Origin: Lota lota | Taxonomy: Eukaryota; Chordata; Actinopteri; Gadiformes; Lotidae | Reading direction: 5' to 3' | Length of the DNA stretch: 64,000 nucleotides | Assembly (NCBI GenBank): GCA_026745465.1 | Contig: JACYXH010000114.1 | Coordinates: 787,407 to 851,406, forward strand | Shown here: positions 1-10,722 of the stretch, piece by piece | How the letters are laid out: every line of letters begins with the position of its first letter | Position numbering within the stretch: position 1 is the stretch's first letter | The notes under the pieces: generated by a model | The model's database searches: none | What the model was told of the DNA's origin: nothing | What the model saw: the letters and a program-made list of their open reading frames with translations, nothing else | Position numbers and translations under genes: made by a program

Positions 1-273
1 CCTCGGGCTCCTCCAGACCAATGGACACAGGGTGGTGATGTTGAACTGGTTTATTGTAAAGGTTGCATAGAGTGAGGCATGCAGATGGTGCTCCATGCGC
101 CATGCCGGAGAGCTCTCCCTGAGTGTGTGTGTGGTGATGGCTGGTTTAACCTGTGCACATTGATTGCTCAATGTGCAACAGGTGTGCAGCCTCACCCAGC
201 TCCAGACTCCAATCAGTCTGACTCAGCCAGGTGAGGCTGCTTAAACCAGCCATCATCCACACACACTCCCACA
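1..273 (-). repeat. LTR-like dispersed repeat, copy A (truncated by window edge)
   Basis: This stretch is nearly the same sequence as 29575-29857, and the reverse complement of it resembles 29249-29515. All three copies share the same outer edge, which reads TGTGGGAG on the repeat's own strand. The copy at 29249 runs from TGT to ACA and has an AATAAA signal near its end, as LTRs do. It is probably a solo LTR or LTR fragment of a retrotransposon. No coding part of the element is seen next to it. Confidence 0.55.
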
Positions 274-997
274 AACCTGAAGCCTGATTCCAGAACAGGA
301 GTTCTTTGCAAACCAACTCAGGTTTTGTTGTTACTTGTTACAAGTGATAATAAAGTCTTTATCTTTCAAACTTCGGCTTTCTCGACCTCTCTTCATTTGT
401 TTAAGTGTTGTGTTTTATCCACGACAGGACCTCTCAGTTCATTTTTTATTTCCAAGGGGCGTTATCAATGGGCACATACCAAAATGCCTCTGGATGCAAT
501 TGGATATACCTAGAACCAATCAGTGCAACGAAATGTGTGACGTAGCACTGAGCTAAAATTAAACTTTTATCAAATTCTGTTGGAAGAATAGCAAACACGT
601 CTTTCTTATCAACAAAAGTTTAGTTGTTTATTCTTCTTTTTGATCAAATATACCATCCAGATCGTTTAATACTGTCGCGATTATGGATTCAACAGACTGT
701 TCTACGTCAACGGCAGCCATCTTGGTTGTTCACAAAAATGCCTCTGCGGCACTCCTCTGTACAGTCATCGTATCAAACACTCCCCATATTAGATACATGC
801 TTACGATTGGCCAGACCTGTGCCAGGTCGACTGTAAATCTGTCTGAACGGGGAAGGGAAGATCATCTGCCAGAGCAAATAAAATATGCAGCAAATATGAT
901 TTGTCTGGTTCCCAGGCTAACAAATAAGGCCCTTTAATTAATTAATCTGAACTTCAAATTAATCTATTATATTATTCTATTACTATTATTCTATATA
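274..997. other. No gene seen; probable old repeat sequence
   Basis: There are only short open frames with no recognised protein motif. An AATAAA signal lies near 350 in a T-rich context. Nothing here can be assigned to a gene or to a named element. Confidence 0.4.
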
Positions 998-1013
998 GGG
1001 TTAGGGTTAGGGT
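998..1013 (+). repeat. Short interstitial telomere-like repeat
   Basis: About two and a half TTAGGG units stand in a row. A shorter piece of the same motif lies near 12023. The run is short enough to be chance or a relic of end joining. Confidence 0.4.
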
Positions 1014-1362
1014 TACGTTTTAAGGACCTGCAGACACCTTTTCTCCTGTAGTGTATTCCTCTCTCTCTCTCAATGGCTCTCTCTCATTGGGTGTCTGTTT
1101 CCCTTGATCTCACTCCTCTCCTGATAAGAAGATGTGAACATTTGAATGACTTTGCTATTAATGTCAAATATTTCCTTGACCAAATGGGTCCAACTGCTGC
1201 TGCTAATGATCTACCAAATCCAGCTGGTGGAACCTCCAACAGTTACCAAGAGCCACCGCAGGGGGGAACTCTGCCTGCTCTCTCTGCATTATGTCATGTT
1301 GGTTTAGTGTATCATATAATAAGGTTTAATAGTCATTATGTCTAGGGGACAGTAGGAGGAGA

Positions 1363-1878
1363 TGTTCATCATAGTTAGGTTTAGTTATTTGGTTACACTT
1401 AAATTGCTAGATCATGTAATTTATTTGTTAAAATATGGGGTCTGTAAGAGTCTTTGTTTGCAGGGGACCATAAATGCCTAGGTTGTCTAGACTCTTTGTC
1501 TACTGCGTTTAAGGGAACAACAGATGCAGGCATAAAAAGTAATTTAAGGTAAAATATATCATTTCTGCCGATAGGGGTGACGTCGTGAAGCAGCAATTTC
1601 TTTTTTTTAACAAAGAGTTTAACTCTACGTGCCGTAACTATATGATTGTGGTAATAAGGCTATTGTGTTTTCTTGTATCATGAAAGCGAAGTTTCCGTGT
1701 TTGAATCGGCCTAGCAAGCGCTCGATCCGCTTGTCATAATAGCACTTTGTAGTAAGCTACGTAGATCAATATTGAACTATCTACTGGATTATTGTTTTTG
1801 TGCAACCTTTGTGTGCGTCTTTGCATTTAGAAGTCTTGTCTATCCTAGATGCAATATCACAAAGAAATTGCTGTGACA
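1363..1878 (+). mobile_element. Candidate LTR of a retrovirus-like element
   Basis: The segment begins with TGTTCATC directly after a purine-rich run (1354-1362) and ends in GTGACA. Three bases later comes a sequence that fits a tRNA-Pro primer-binding site (1882-1899). A TG...CA unit of about 516 bp followed by such a site is the layout of a 5' LTR. The left edge is inferred only from the purine tract and the TG, and no second copy of this LTR lies in the window. No gag, pol or env frame could be recognised downstream, so the element is defective, deleted or only partly present. Confidence 0.5.
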
Positions 1879-1881
1879 ATT

Positions 1882-1899
1882 TGGGGGCTCATCCGGGAT
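1882..1899 (+). other. Primer-binding-site-like sequence (tRNA-Pro type)
   Basis: The 18 bases tgggggctcatccgggat differ at one position from the tRNA-Pro primer-binding site used by gammaretroviruses, as I remember it. The sequence sits three bases after a CA dinucleotide that could end an LTR. It marks where minus-strand DNA synthesis would start in a retroelement. Confidence 0.65.
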
Positions 1900-1920
1900 T
1901 CCTGACCTGAAAATCCAACT

Positions 1921-2138
1921 AACTGTTACCAAGCACAGCTGGAGCCCCAGAGCTGTGCCTCACCACCGGACAACTGTTACCATGCACAGCTGGAGCCCCA
2001 GAGCTGTGCCTCACCACCGGACAACTGTTACCAAGCACAGCTGGAGCCCCAGAGCTGTACCTCACCACCGGACAACTGTTACCAAGCACAGCTGGAGCCC
2101 CAGAGCTGTACCTCACCACCGGACAACTGTTACCAAGG
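1921..2138 (+). repeat. 51-bp tandem repeat, 4.3 copies
   Basis: Copies start at 1921, 1972, 2023 and 2074, with a partial copy from 2125. They differ by only a few bases. Because 51 is a multiple of three, open frames run through the array on both strands. It lies just after the primer-binding-site-like sequence, where a retroelement leader would be. Nothing suggests that it encodes a protein. Confidence 0.9.
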
Positions 2139-3001
2139 GTGATGACCTCGTGGTCATGCGGAAAATAGATTTAGTAATTTTCAGTATGGTATCCTGAGGG
2201 AAAGATAATCTTGACAGTTCAGCCCACAATACCTTCAGGGAATAGTAAACAACAAGTCTGACGAATATCATAATTCATCTTGAAAGTCAAGGACAGTTTT
2301 TGAGCTACATATTTTAATTTGTCAGTGATTAAGATGATTAATGATTTAGATTAAGATATGTACTTTGACTGTCAAAAGGCGCCAGAGTACATAAGAAAGC
2401 ATCAAAATAGAGCTTGTTTATAGGAAATATATATTCTGGTCCCCCCTGACCCCCATACAGAGGCCAGGGCTAAGGCCCAAATGTCCTCAAATCCTAGTAA
2501 TGCTCCTGATCTTGACTAAACCATGGTTGTTTTTGTGTGTTTGCTAAGTCAACCCTCAATCACTGCCACGAGTACAACAGGGATTCAGATCTGGTGTTTC
2601 ACTTATTTAGTCCAAGGTGATCTGTGACAGTTTACTTCCAAAATATGCCATTTTGCTTTAAAGGATCCCTGATAAAAAGCAGTTCAAAGCTATATAAATA
2701 TTATATATGTCCATAATAGTAATGTAATTGCGTCAGCCATTATGAGCCGAAACAGTGTCACATCCATATGAAGTATGCATCAGCATATTAAGGGTTAATG
2801 TAAAAAAGAACATCTGAGGTTAATTGATGTGACACTCCTCTGGTTGGCCTGTTGATTAACGATACACATCAGTGCCTGTTAGAAATAATTGATTTAATCA
2901 GTCCGTATCCCTAATAATTTAACAAGAGTTTCAGCCTAAACTTTGTCCTACTTTACTGAACATTCTGTAAAACCTGTACCCCCCCCCCCCCCCAACACCC
3001 C

Positions 3002-3032
<31 letters not shown>

Positions 3033-3765
3033 ACACACACTATTCCCACCAAATCCACAATGGTGTGGCTTGACAGCTTTAAAAAAACAGCAGCGAAGTG
3101 CAGTCCTTTTAATGCTACTTAGGACCATTTAGAGTACAGGCACGGGCAATTCTTGAGGGTATTTAGAAGCCAGGAATGTCGTCTGGAAGAAATACAGCTT
3201 GGAGCACAGCTAGAGAAGAACCGGGAGAGCAGAGGACACAGCCATTCTTCAGACATTTGATTATTTGTTTTTTCTAGCCTATTATTTCAACCCCTCCCCA
3301 CCCCCACGCCCACCCCCCATCTCAGCATCACTTGCTGTAAGCTTTGATCACATCTGAATCAATGAGTGATAGGCCTCTTAACTATGGCTGATTCCAGTTG
3401 AACAGCTTGCTCTTTTGTTCTCTGCAGGAGTATTAATGCTGGGACTCTGGGGCCAGCGGTGCAGCTGTGTCCTCAGGCTGGTCAGGAGGGGGTCTTGTCT
3501 TTGCTCCATCAAGTCAGGAATCAGACTTTTAACTTTTTTCTTTTTTTTTTCTTCCTTCCTTGCTTGCTTTCTGTATGCGTGCGTACATACTCTCCTCCTG
3601 ACGCCAGACGAGACTGTTAGTCTGTTCTTGAAACTTCTCAAAGGCAGGTTGGTTCCTTCCCCACCCCCCTCCCCCCCCCCTCCCCAACCCAGGTTTTTTT
3701 TAGAGGTCAGGTTTATAAAGGAAGGTTGAAGTTAAAGTAGGTAAAGATATAGATATATTGAGAGA
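2139..3765. other. Intergenic stretch upstream of slc22a
   Basis: No exon was recognised. A C-rich run followed by CA repeats lies at about 2980-3040, and a second C-rich run at 3660-3690. The slc22a promoter and 5' untranslated region must lie in the 3' part of this stretch, but I see no clear TATA box. Confidence 0.5.
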
Positions 3766-4161
3766 ATGGGAGATTACGACAAAGACACTGCCTTCCTGGG
3801 ACAATCCGGCCCTTACTTCTGGGTGGCTTTCTTTCTGCTCAACACCGTGTTCATCTCCACCGGATTCACCGGCCTCTACATCGTCTTTGTCGGGGCCGTG
3901 CCCCCGCACCATTGTCTGATTCCCCACCAGGCCAACCTGACCGCCGAATGGCGGGGGGTCATAGTTCCCATGGAGAAGGCGGCCAACGGCGAGGAGCGGC
4001 TGAGCCGATGCAGCCGATACAGATTGGATGTGGTCAGCAACCTGTCTGCCCTTGGCTACATCCCCGGCAGGGACATCAACCTCACCAACGTGGAGCTTGA
4101 GGGCTGTGTGGACGGCTGGAGCTACAGCCAAGACATCTTCCAGTCCACCATCGTCACAGAG
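3766..4161 (+). CDS. slc22a5: slc22a exon 1 (residues 1-132)
   Basis: It encodes the N-terminus, TM1 and the large glycosylated extracellular loop, ending in STIVTE. The donor is GAG|GTAAAG. A (TG)n tract begins about 24 bases into the intron. Confidence 0.9.
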
Positions 4162-4177
4162 GTAAAGGGGGTGCACG

Positions 4178-4223
<46 letters not shown>

Positions 4224-7200
4224 TGTATTCGTTTTGTTGAAATGACTGATTTTGTTTTTATAGCTATGGAATGTGTGTGTGTAGAGTCTGTGCACACTTT
4301 CCACACAAATGTGACGATTATGTGCTTATGTGTATTAATACGCAGTATAATGAATAAGGCCAAAAATAAGTGTGGCTGTGTGTATGTAAATGTGTCTGTG
4401 TTTCTTATAAATGGAAAAACATATTGTAATGTTTGCAGTATGTGTAAAGGATGAAGGGGAGTAAATTATTCATAACATTGAACTTTGTAAACTTCTGTTA
4501 TTCTCTCACAGTGGGACCTTGTCTGTGATAATTCATGGAAAGTTCCCTTTGCATCTTCAACACTCTTTATGGGCTTCCTGATTGGCTCCCTCGTATCAGG
4601 CCAGCTTTCTGACAGGTATTTCCACTTTATCCACATACTAAGATTTGAGATTTCATTATTTGGCATTAGGATTGTATCTAACGATGTGCTTGAATGTTGG
4701 AGTTTGATCGTTTAATAGAGTTAGAAGAACCGTCTAAGACAGGTTAAAGGTAAAGGAAAGCCCAGGAGATAAGACATTGCTCATTACAAAACCATTAGCC
4801 TAATCTACTGGTTATGATGGGTTAGTGTATTAAGATCAGGAGCCACCCAGCAGACCTACCCAGCAGAGGAATCAGGAATTAAAAGCCGCAATGGGGATCA
4901 AGATAGAGCTGTAAATGTGCTAATGAGGTCCACTGCCTTTCCTTACGGTCTACATAAATATCACACCAAGTAATGTGCCGACCACTCCATTCTGCTCCTG
5001 CTAGTATCGGGAGTCAAAATCACATGGATGTTAATTGTTGTTGAATGCTCAAGGTAAATAACCATAGATGGATAGAGAATTGACAGGAAAATAAAGACAG
5101 AGATGTTCTATTTTAAGTTATCCCAATGCATTGTAAAACTTAATACATTTTCTTAATATGATGTCTTTTCCAGGTTTGGCAGGAAGAAGGTCCTTTTCGT
5201 TTCCCTTGCGGCTCAGTTTGTATTTGTTTTCCTTCAGTCCCTCTCCACTTCATGGATAGTGTTCTGCATCACCTTCCTCTTCATTGGAGCTGCCCAGATA
5301 GCCCTTTATATATCTGCCTTTGTACTAGGTATGAATATATGTTGTAGATCAAATGTGCCTGCATATGCAAAACAAATCAGTGTATTGTTTTCTACACCAC
5401 ACACAAAATTCACTATTTTCCATGAAGGCCTATGATTGGTATGATCAAACCTTATTTAGGTATTCATCATTTATCCTCTTAGCCATTTTATTCTAGCTTT
5501 GTATTTATAGCCTGAACGAATGAGGACTAATGCACCAAGTTGATTTCTTGTACATTTGTGCTTTGGCAAATAACATTTCTAATTCGGATTGTGATCTCTC
5601 ACAGGAACAGAGTTGTTGAGTAAGTCAATGCGTGTTCTATTCACAACACTGGGGACGTTCCTCTTCTACTGCATCGGCTACATGTTGCTACCCTGGCTGG
5701 CGTACTGCTTCAGAGAGTGGAGGACACTGCTGGCAGTCATCTCCTCCTTCTCTTTGGCCTACATTCCCTTATGGAGGTACGTTGCAAAACTAAAGTGTTT
5801 GTTTAAGTTCAGCTAAGATATAAGCTAAAATAAACTTCATTAAGATAAGACAGTTCTTAAGCTTTGTGATAAGTGCTATGTTAAAGGAACCCTATTTTAC
5901 CACCAGGTGTGATGTTGATTAACCATTACTAGCCATGTCAACATCGACCCTCTAGTGACATCACAAGTGGGAGTGTCCACCCAAATGTGTGATGGATAGA
6001 TAACCTACCAGCCTATCCAGTTGACTGTACCAACTGGTACAAATCACTGGTGGTGAAATAGGGGACCTTTAACATAGCACTTATTAATCATCTATGAATA
6101 TATATTCATGTTTTGTTTATTATTAGTTCATCAATAAAGAAAGGCTTGAAAATGAATATTTTGTTAATGATTACTTCATCATTAACTAAAGTCTTATAAA
6201 TAACTTATGACTGAACACTATTATAAAGTGTTACCAAAAACTTCAGTATGGTTATTTAGTTCTGAGATCACAGTACTAGATTCCCACAAACAGATTAAAA
6301 GTATTGTGTCCTCAATGACGTTGTGTAATATCCCAATGCTAACTTGAATGCAAAAATATATATATTTGAACAGGTTCATTTCAGAGTCTCCAAGATGGCT
6401 GCTCTCTCAGGGGAGAGTGGAGGAGGCGGAGGACATACTGAGACAAGCTGCCACGAAGAACAAAGTGGAAGCTCCAGGGGTCATCTTTAAAGAGTCTGGG
6501 GTGAGATGCTAAAACACGTTCATACTATGCACAGCATTTAAACAAGGACAATTTCAGTGAAAAAACAATGGTACTGGTCAATTAAGAAACATAATTACAT
6601 GCATGCATTTATTCCTGAATTGTTTAAATTCCTGAATCTCATATTTAACTATAGGTTGGCTGTATAATCATGCCATTGTATGCATTTGTATTGGTCACTT
6701 CCTGCTAAAGGTGGTAAATAGAATTATTAGACTTGATGATGATATAAGATTAACATTTGAATAGTTATATAGCAGAAACCAACTATCAATATGTAAAATG
6801 GTTTTATTACAGCCTTTAGATCATAATTAACCTTTCCCCCTGGTTTTCAGTTGGGAGATGGGCAGCAAATAAAGAAATACACCATTATTGACGTACTGAA
6901 ATCTAGAAAAATAAGGCTCATCACACTCTTGTGTCTAACTCTTTGGTAAGTCCATTTTAAAATGTTCCTCTTTCAGCCAAGATTGTAAACTATCTTGAAA
7001 GTGTTTTAATTTAAGTGTACATAATTGACGTGCTGGTGTCATGAAATCCCATACAGTAAAGCAGATTGTCTTTTTTTCTTTTTCTTAAAGGATGTCTGTT
7101 AACATTGGTTACTTTGGACTATCTCTGAACACCTCCAACCTAAGTGGTGACCCTTACATGAACTGCTTCCTGTCAGCCTGTAGTGAGGTCCCTGCTCATG

Positions 7201-9485
7201 TCATGTCCACTCTGCTTCTGAGGAAATGTCCAAGAAGAGCACTTCTTTCCTCTTTCCTCGTAATCGGTGGTGGATTTCTACTCCTCATCCAGTTCATCCC
7301 TGAGTGTAAGACTGCCAATATTTGTATTATTTAGGAATATTTTCATAAACTACATTAAAAAACATGCATCACTCAGGTATAAGGATGTGCAGTTGTTACA
7401 TGGTTGTCTTGTAAGATTTGATACAATTTGAATTAAGCTAGCTATTTCGGCCTATAGACACTAACCCTAATCTAAAAAATAAAATACAAATTGTTTTACA
7501 GCTAGCTAAATTGCTGTTTAAATATTCAACCATACAGCTCTCCAGGGTTTGACTCTGGCCATGGTACTGACCGGGAAATTTGGTTTCACCATGGCCTTCA
7601 GCGTGGTCTACATCTACACGGCGGAGATATACCCTACGGTTCTGAGGAACATCGGCATCGGGATGTGTTCCTCCGCGGCACGCATCGGAAGCATCACCGC
7701 TCCATATGTCATATATTTAGGTACGTGGCAGGGGAAGGAAATTCCAAAATCAACATTTCTTCATGCAGTTATTTATGACAAGCAAGATGTGGCCTGTAAC
7801 CTAAACTACTTAAACAGGGGTTCACTAGAACCCCCTAGGGGTAGTCTAGGGCAGGGGTTCCCAACCGTTTGTAACTTGAGGCCCACTTGTGTAGTTGTCA
7901 AGATGGTCAGGGCCTACATACTAAAATGTACATAACAATTAAAAAAAGGTAGGCCTACATTTGGTGAATGGAGACGCTGAAATACAACAGTCCTCCAATA
8001 AACCCTGCTTACCCCGTTAGAGACTACATGATCAAACAGTGAAAGTGGGGCCTAGTTACCTTATGATTGATGTAATGTATGTATGTTGTTGTTGTTTGTG
8101 GTGACTTACTAGAGTATCACACCTATTGAAATAATTAACACAACTATACAGACCCTTTTTAGGAGCCCAACTTAAAACAGACATTTGATAAACAATTACC
8201 TGCATGGCCCATCCGGATACTATAACATAGTGCAGTGCAGATGTTTTAATACTAGTCAACTTCCAATTAGGATAAGAGGTAACACTATACAACACTGGCA
8301 CAATCATTAACCATTAATTAACATTAGTTAATGCAGTAATAAACATTAACTAACAGTTAACATAAAGTTAATTAACAGTTAAGAAACTGTTAATTGTTTG
8401 GTGTTCATGTTTACTAATGGTGTTCATTTTAACTAAGGCATTCATTTATACATTAAATACGATTAGTGCTAGGGTAGACCATAATTTAACCCTTATTTAT
8501 ACATTAAATAATGTATGAATTAATGCCTTAGTTAACATGAACACCATTAGTAAATTCTTATTAGACCATTTGTAAACTGTTGATTAACTGTCAGTTAATT
8601 GTTAGTTATTGCTTATTACTGCATTACCTAATGTTAATTAACAGTTCATTATTGTACCTTTACCGTAAAGTGTTACTGGATAAAATAAAATAAACTTTTT
8701 GAATTCAAAGTGGGAAATGTATTTAACTAGATGAAAGGTAACAATCATGTTATTACAGAGAAGAGCCTTGTTCCTTTCAGTCTTGGTAAAATCAGTTTAT
8801 TGTACAAAACAAAAAAGAAACAGGTATTGAGTTGATCTTTATAATTTGTGTTTAACAGGTACGTACAACAAGTTTCTGCCCTACATTCTGATGGGAAGCA
8901 TCACAGTTGGCTCTGCAGTGGTTAATCTCTTCCTCCCGGAAACCCTCAACAAACAACTACCAGAGACTGTAGAGGAGATGCAGGAATGTCAAGGGTAGGT
9001 ACAATTAAAACAATTAGTACAGGTCAACCTGAACAGGAATGAAATGATAAACTACTCTAAGAATTCAATTGCTTTCATCTGGATTAATAATGTTCATGTC
9101 AGCTCAACCTGGGAGTGTACTTTTTATTATCACTCAGTAACAGTTTAAACTAAATCACCCCTTGTTCCGAGAAAACCACTGATTCATCGCAATGCTGACA
9201 TACATACATTACAGACTCATAAGAGTTTGTTTATAGTTTGGCATGGCTATCAGATGCCGTCATATCATGGTATATAACACTACCATATATAACACTTTGT
9301 AATATAATGAATATAAGCCTTTTATGCCAATCTCCATGCTGCCTGTTTTAATCAGCTCTGTCCTCAACAGGATGTGCTGGAGAACAGGAAAAAAATCTGA
9401 AGTTGAAGGGAAAGAACAATTGCAAAAGGAAAAGAAGGACAACATACCTCAGCTTAAATACACGAGTGAGAGAGTGAGAGAATGA
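3766..9485 (+). CDS. slc22a5: Organic cation/carnitine transporter, SLC22 family OCTN type, complete ten-exon gene
   Basis: This gene encodes a plasma-membrane transporter of the major facilitator superfamily; OCTN relatives take up carnitine with sodium or carry ergothioneine and organic cations. Exons are 3766-4161, 4512-4615, 5174-5328, 5605-5776, 6374-6500, 6851-6945, 7091-7305, 7538-7720, 8859-8994 and 9371-9485. Every junction is GT-AG and the phases join into 565 residues. The start [12 protein letters not shown] matches the OCTN N-terminus. The large extracellular loop carries N-glycosylation sites at N57, N92 and N105. LSDRFGRKKV after TM2 is the facilitator signature, and ESPRWL lies in the central loop. 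Exon lengths agree with those I recall for human SLC22A5. The neighbour pdlim4 supports orthology with the mammalian PDLIM4-SLC22A4-SLC22A5 cluster. Whether it is slc22a4 or slc22a5 is not settled. The last residues are encoded by GAGAG-rich sequence. Confidence 0.9.
4185..4220 (+). repeat. (TG)n microsatellite beside the exon 1 donor
   Basis: A nearly pure TG tract lies in the first 60 bases of slc22a intron 1, in the orientation that gives UG repeats in the transcript. Confidence 0.95.
4512..4615 (+). CDS. slc22a5: slc22a exon 2
   Basis: This 104-base exon encodes [13 protein letters not shown] and TM2 up to QLSDR. The acceptor is TCACAG and the donor GTATTT. It ends in phase 2. Confidence 0.9.
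5174..5328 (+). CDS. slc22a5: slc22a exon 3
   Basis: This 155-base exon starts with FGRKKVLF, the cytoplasmic facilitator signature after TM2, and covers TM3 and TM4. The acceptor is TTCCAG and the donor GTATGA. Confidence 0.9.
5605..5776 (+). CDS. slc22a5: slc22a exon 4
   Basis: This 172-base exon encodes [12 protein letters not shown], which matches the OCTN segment at the start of TM5, and continues through TM6. The donor is GAG|GTACGT. Confidence 0.9.
5869..6084. mobile_element. MITE-like element in slc22a intron 4
   Basis: The first 37 or so bases (ataagtgctatgttaaagg onward) are nearly the reverse complement of the last 37, so the element has long terminal inverted repeats and no coding capacity. 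Its inner part (near 5945-5985) resembles a stretch near 20205-20240, so the family is dispersed. No clear target duplication was found. Confidence 0.65.
6374..6500 (+). CDS. slc22a5: slc22a exon 5
   Basis: This 127-base exon begins [15 protein letters not shown], the conserved central-loop motif of SLC22 and sugar-porter proteins. It ends in phase 0 at GGG|GTGAGA. Confidence 0.9.
6851..6945 (+). CDS. slc22a5: slc22a exon 6
   Basis: This 95-base exon encodes the end of the large cytoplasmic loop and the start of TM7 ([15 protein letters not shown]). The donor is TTG|GTAAGT. Confidence 0.88.
7091..7305 (+). CDS. slc22a5: slc22a exon 7
   Basis: This 215-base exon encodes [20 protein letters not shown] and TM8-TM9. 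The donor was placed at T|GTAAGA because this keeps the phase with exon 8 and gives the usual exon length. Confidence 0.88.
7538..7720 (+). CDS. slc22a5: slc22a exon 8
   Basis: This 183-base exon encodes TM10 and the motif [16 protein letters not shown], which is strongly conserved in SLC22 proteins. The donor is TAG|GTACGT. A broken relative of this exon lies at 14300-14481. Confidence 0.9.
7852..8060 (+). mobile_element. Possible hAT-type non-autonomous element, left end
   Basis: It starts with caggggttcccaacc, a terminal sequence common to many vertebrate hAT-derived repeats. No matching right end could be placed, so the end coordinate is a guess. It lies in slc22a intron 8. Confidence 0.4.
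8280..8676. mobile_element. Long-palindrome MITE in slc22a intron 8
   Basis: The left half and the reverse complement of the right half align over nearly 200 bases, for example taatgcagtaataa and tttactaatggtgttcat in both arms. The ends are gtaacact and agtgttac. The element is AT-rich and non-coding. Part of a related sequence ends in aagtgttacc near 6232 in intron 4. The direct repeat ggataa flanks both ends at short distance but is not a clean target duplication. Confidence 0.75.
8859..8994 (+). CDS. slc22a5: slc22a exon 9
   Basis: This 136-base exon encodes TM11-TM12 ([15 protein letters not shown]) and [17 protein letters not shown], the typical end of the SLC22 transporter core. The donor is AGG|GTAGGT. 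Confidence 0.9.
9371..9485 (+). CDS. slc22a5: slc22a exon 10, C-terminal tail
   Basis: This exon encodes a charged, lysine-rich cytoplasmic tail and stops at TGA 9483-9485. The last ten or so residues (SERVRE) come from a GAGAG-rich low-complexity run that continues to about 9530. The tail of OCTN proteins is poorly conserved, so only the splice phase and open frame support this exon. Confidence 0.75.
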
Positions 9486-10184
9486 GAGAGTGAAAGAGAG
9501 AGTGAGAGCTAGAGCGAGAGAGAAGGAGCGAAATTCCAACTATGTAGAGTAGTCTTTATGAATGAGGGTCGTGGAGATTGCAAGTGTTGTTTTGTTTCAT
9601 GTCCAAGCATTTGTACAGTGTGACCATAGTTGCAAACTTGGTACTGCCAAGGTAGCATAATACATATACATACATAATGCTACCTCGGTAAATAAGTAAC
9701 TTTGCTAGAGAAGGTGAGCATGCCAGGCAATGGTTAAAAAAACAATGACATCTTTACCATTCTTTTTACAAACAACAAAATCCATGTCATTATTTTATAA
9801 ACCTTAATGGCTCTGGGCCCCCAGAAACCTATGCATTAGACGGCAGATCAGAATACCCCTTTCTCCAGTTACAACCTTACCAGTCTTTACTTTAATATAA
9901 CAACTGTTAATGGATGACAGCAACCAAACACAAAAATCAAGCATAGAATGCTTGATAAAATGACATGAATGAAAAGTTCCAAATCGTCGCCTCCCTTGAT
10001 CAACAATTTGAGTCAATAAGAAAATGTAATCGTCCCTTGTTTGATTATTTTGTTATGATCCTTACGTTTTTTCATGACTGTGTTGTATCGTTTTAGACTT
10101 GTAGACAATTATATTGATTTGTCCAGTTTGTGTGCTTTAGTCTTGTGCTTATATCTTACCAGTGATGATGAAAATTGGGAATAC

Positions 10185-10190
10185 AATAAA
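10185..10190 (+). terminator. Candidate polyadenylation signal for slc22a
   Basis: An AATAAA hexamer lies about 700 bases after the stop codon, in a plausible 3' untranslated region. Confidence 0.5.
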
Positions 10191-10210
10191 TGTCACACAT
10201 TTATGTGGGA

Positions 10211-10720
10211 TCATCACACTCCAGAAAGGCAAACTAATATAGAATCAAAAAACGAACAAAACTGATGGCAGGCCAGACAGAACATAAGTTGTGCTAATTT
10301 ATTAGAACCACACACAAAAATGCAAATAAAAATGCAAATGCAAATGGCAAAAACTCACCCACAAGAAAGGTTCTGACCATACTATATACAATGAAAACGT
10401 TGTTGGTCCTTTTTGCTATATGCATAGGTGTGTCTCAGTCAAAACCACAGGTTGGGTATGTGGGACACAGGTTTCTCCACAAGCAATAAAAGGCCAGCTC
10501 ACGCAACACAGGTCCTTCATCAACCCGGAAGTGCAGAAGGCGGTAAGCTGGAAAAAACCAAAATGTTAAACCAAAACAAAGTAGCCAACTGTAACATACG
10601 AATAAACTCTTTGAACTGAATAAACAATTTGTGTGGCTGGATAATTTAGTCCAGTATGTAAATGTGATCTGCATTTTACCCCAAGATAAAGGGTAATCAT
10701 TTATCACAGTCCCGGCCCGT
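10211..10720. other. No gene seen between slc22a and the Gypsy fragments
   Basis: Only short frames without recognised motifs are present. Confidence 0.4.
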
Positions 10721-10722
10721 AT

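Noticed and set aside
1073..1345. 90-residue frame before the LTR, considered as the end of a retroelement gene
   Set aside because: No conserved retroviral motif is visible and the stop lies before the purine tract without any upstream frame. It cannot be supported.
3700..4176. 158-residue open frame on the minus strand across slc22a exon 1
   Set aside because: It is the antisense of a clearly coding exon. GC-rich coding sequence often leaves the other strand open, and no protein motif is seen.
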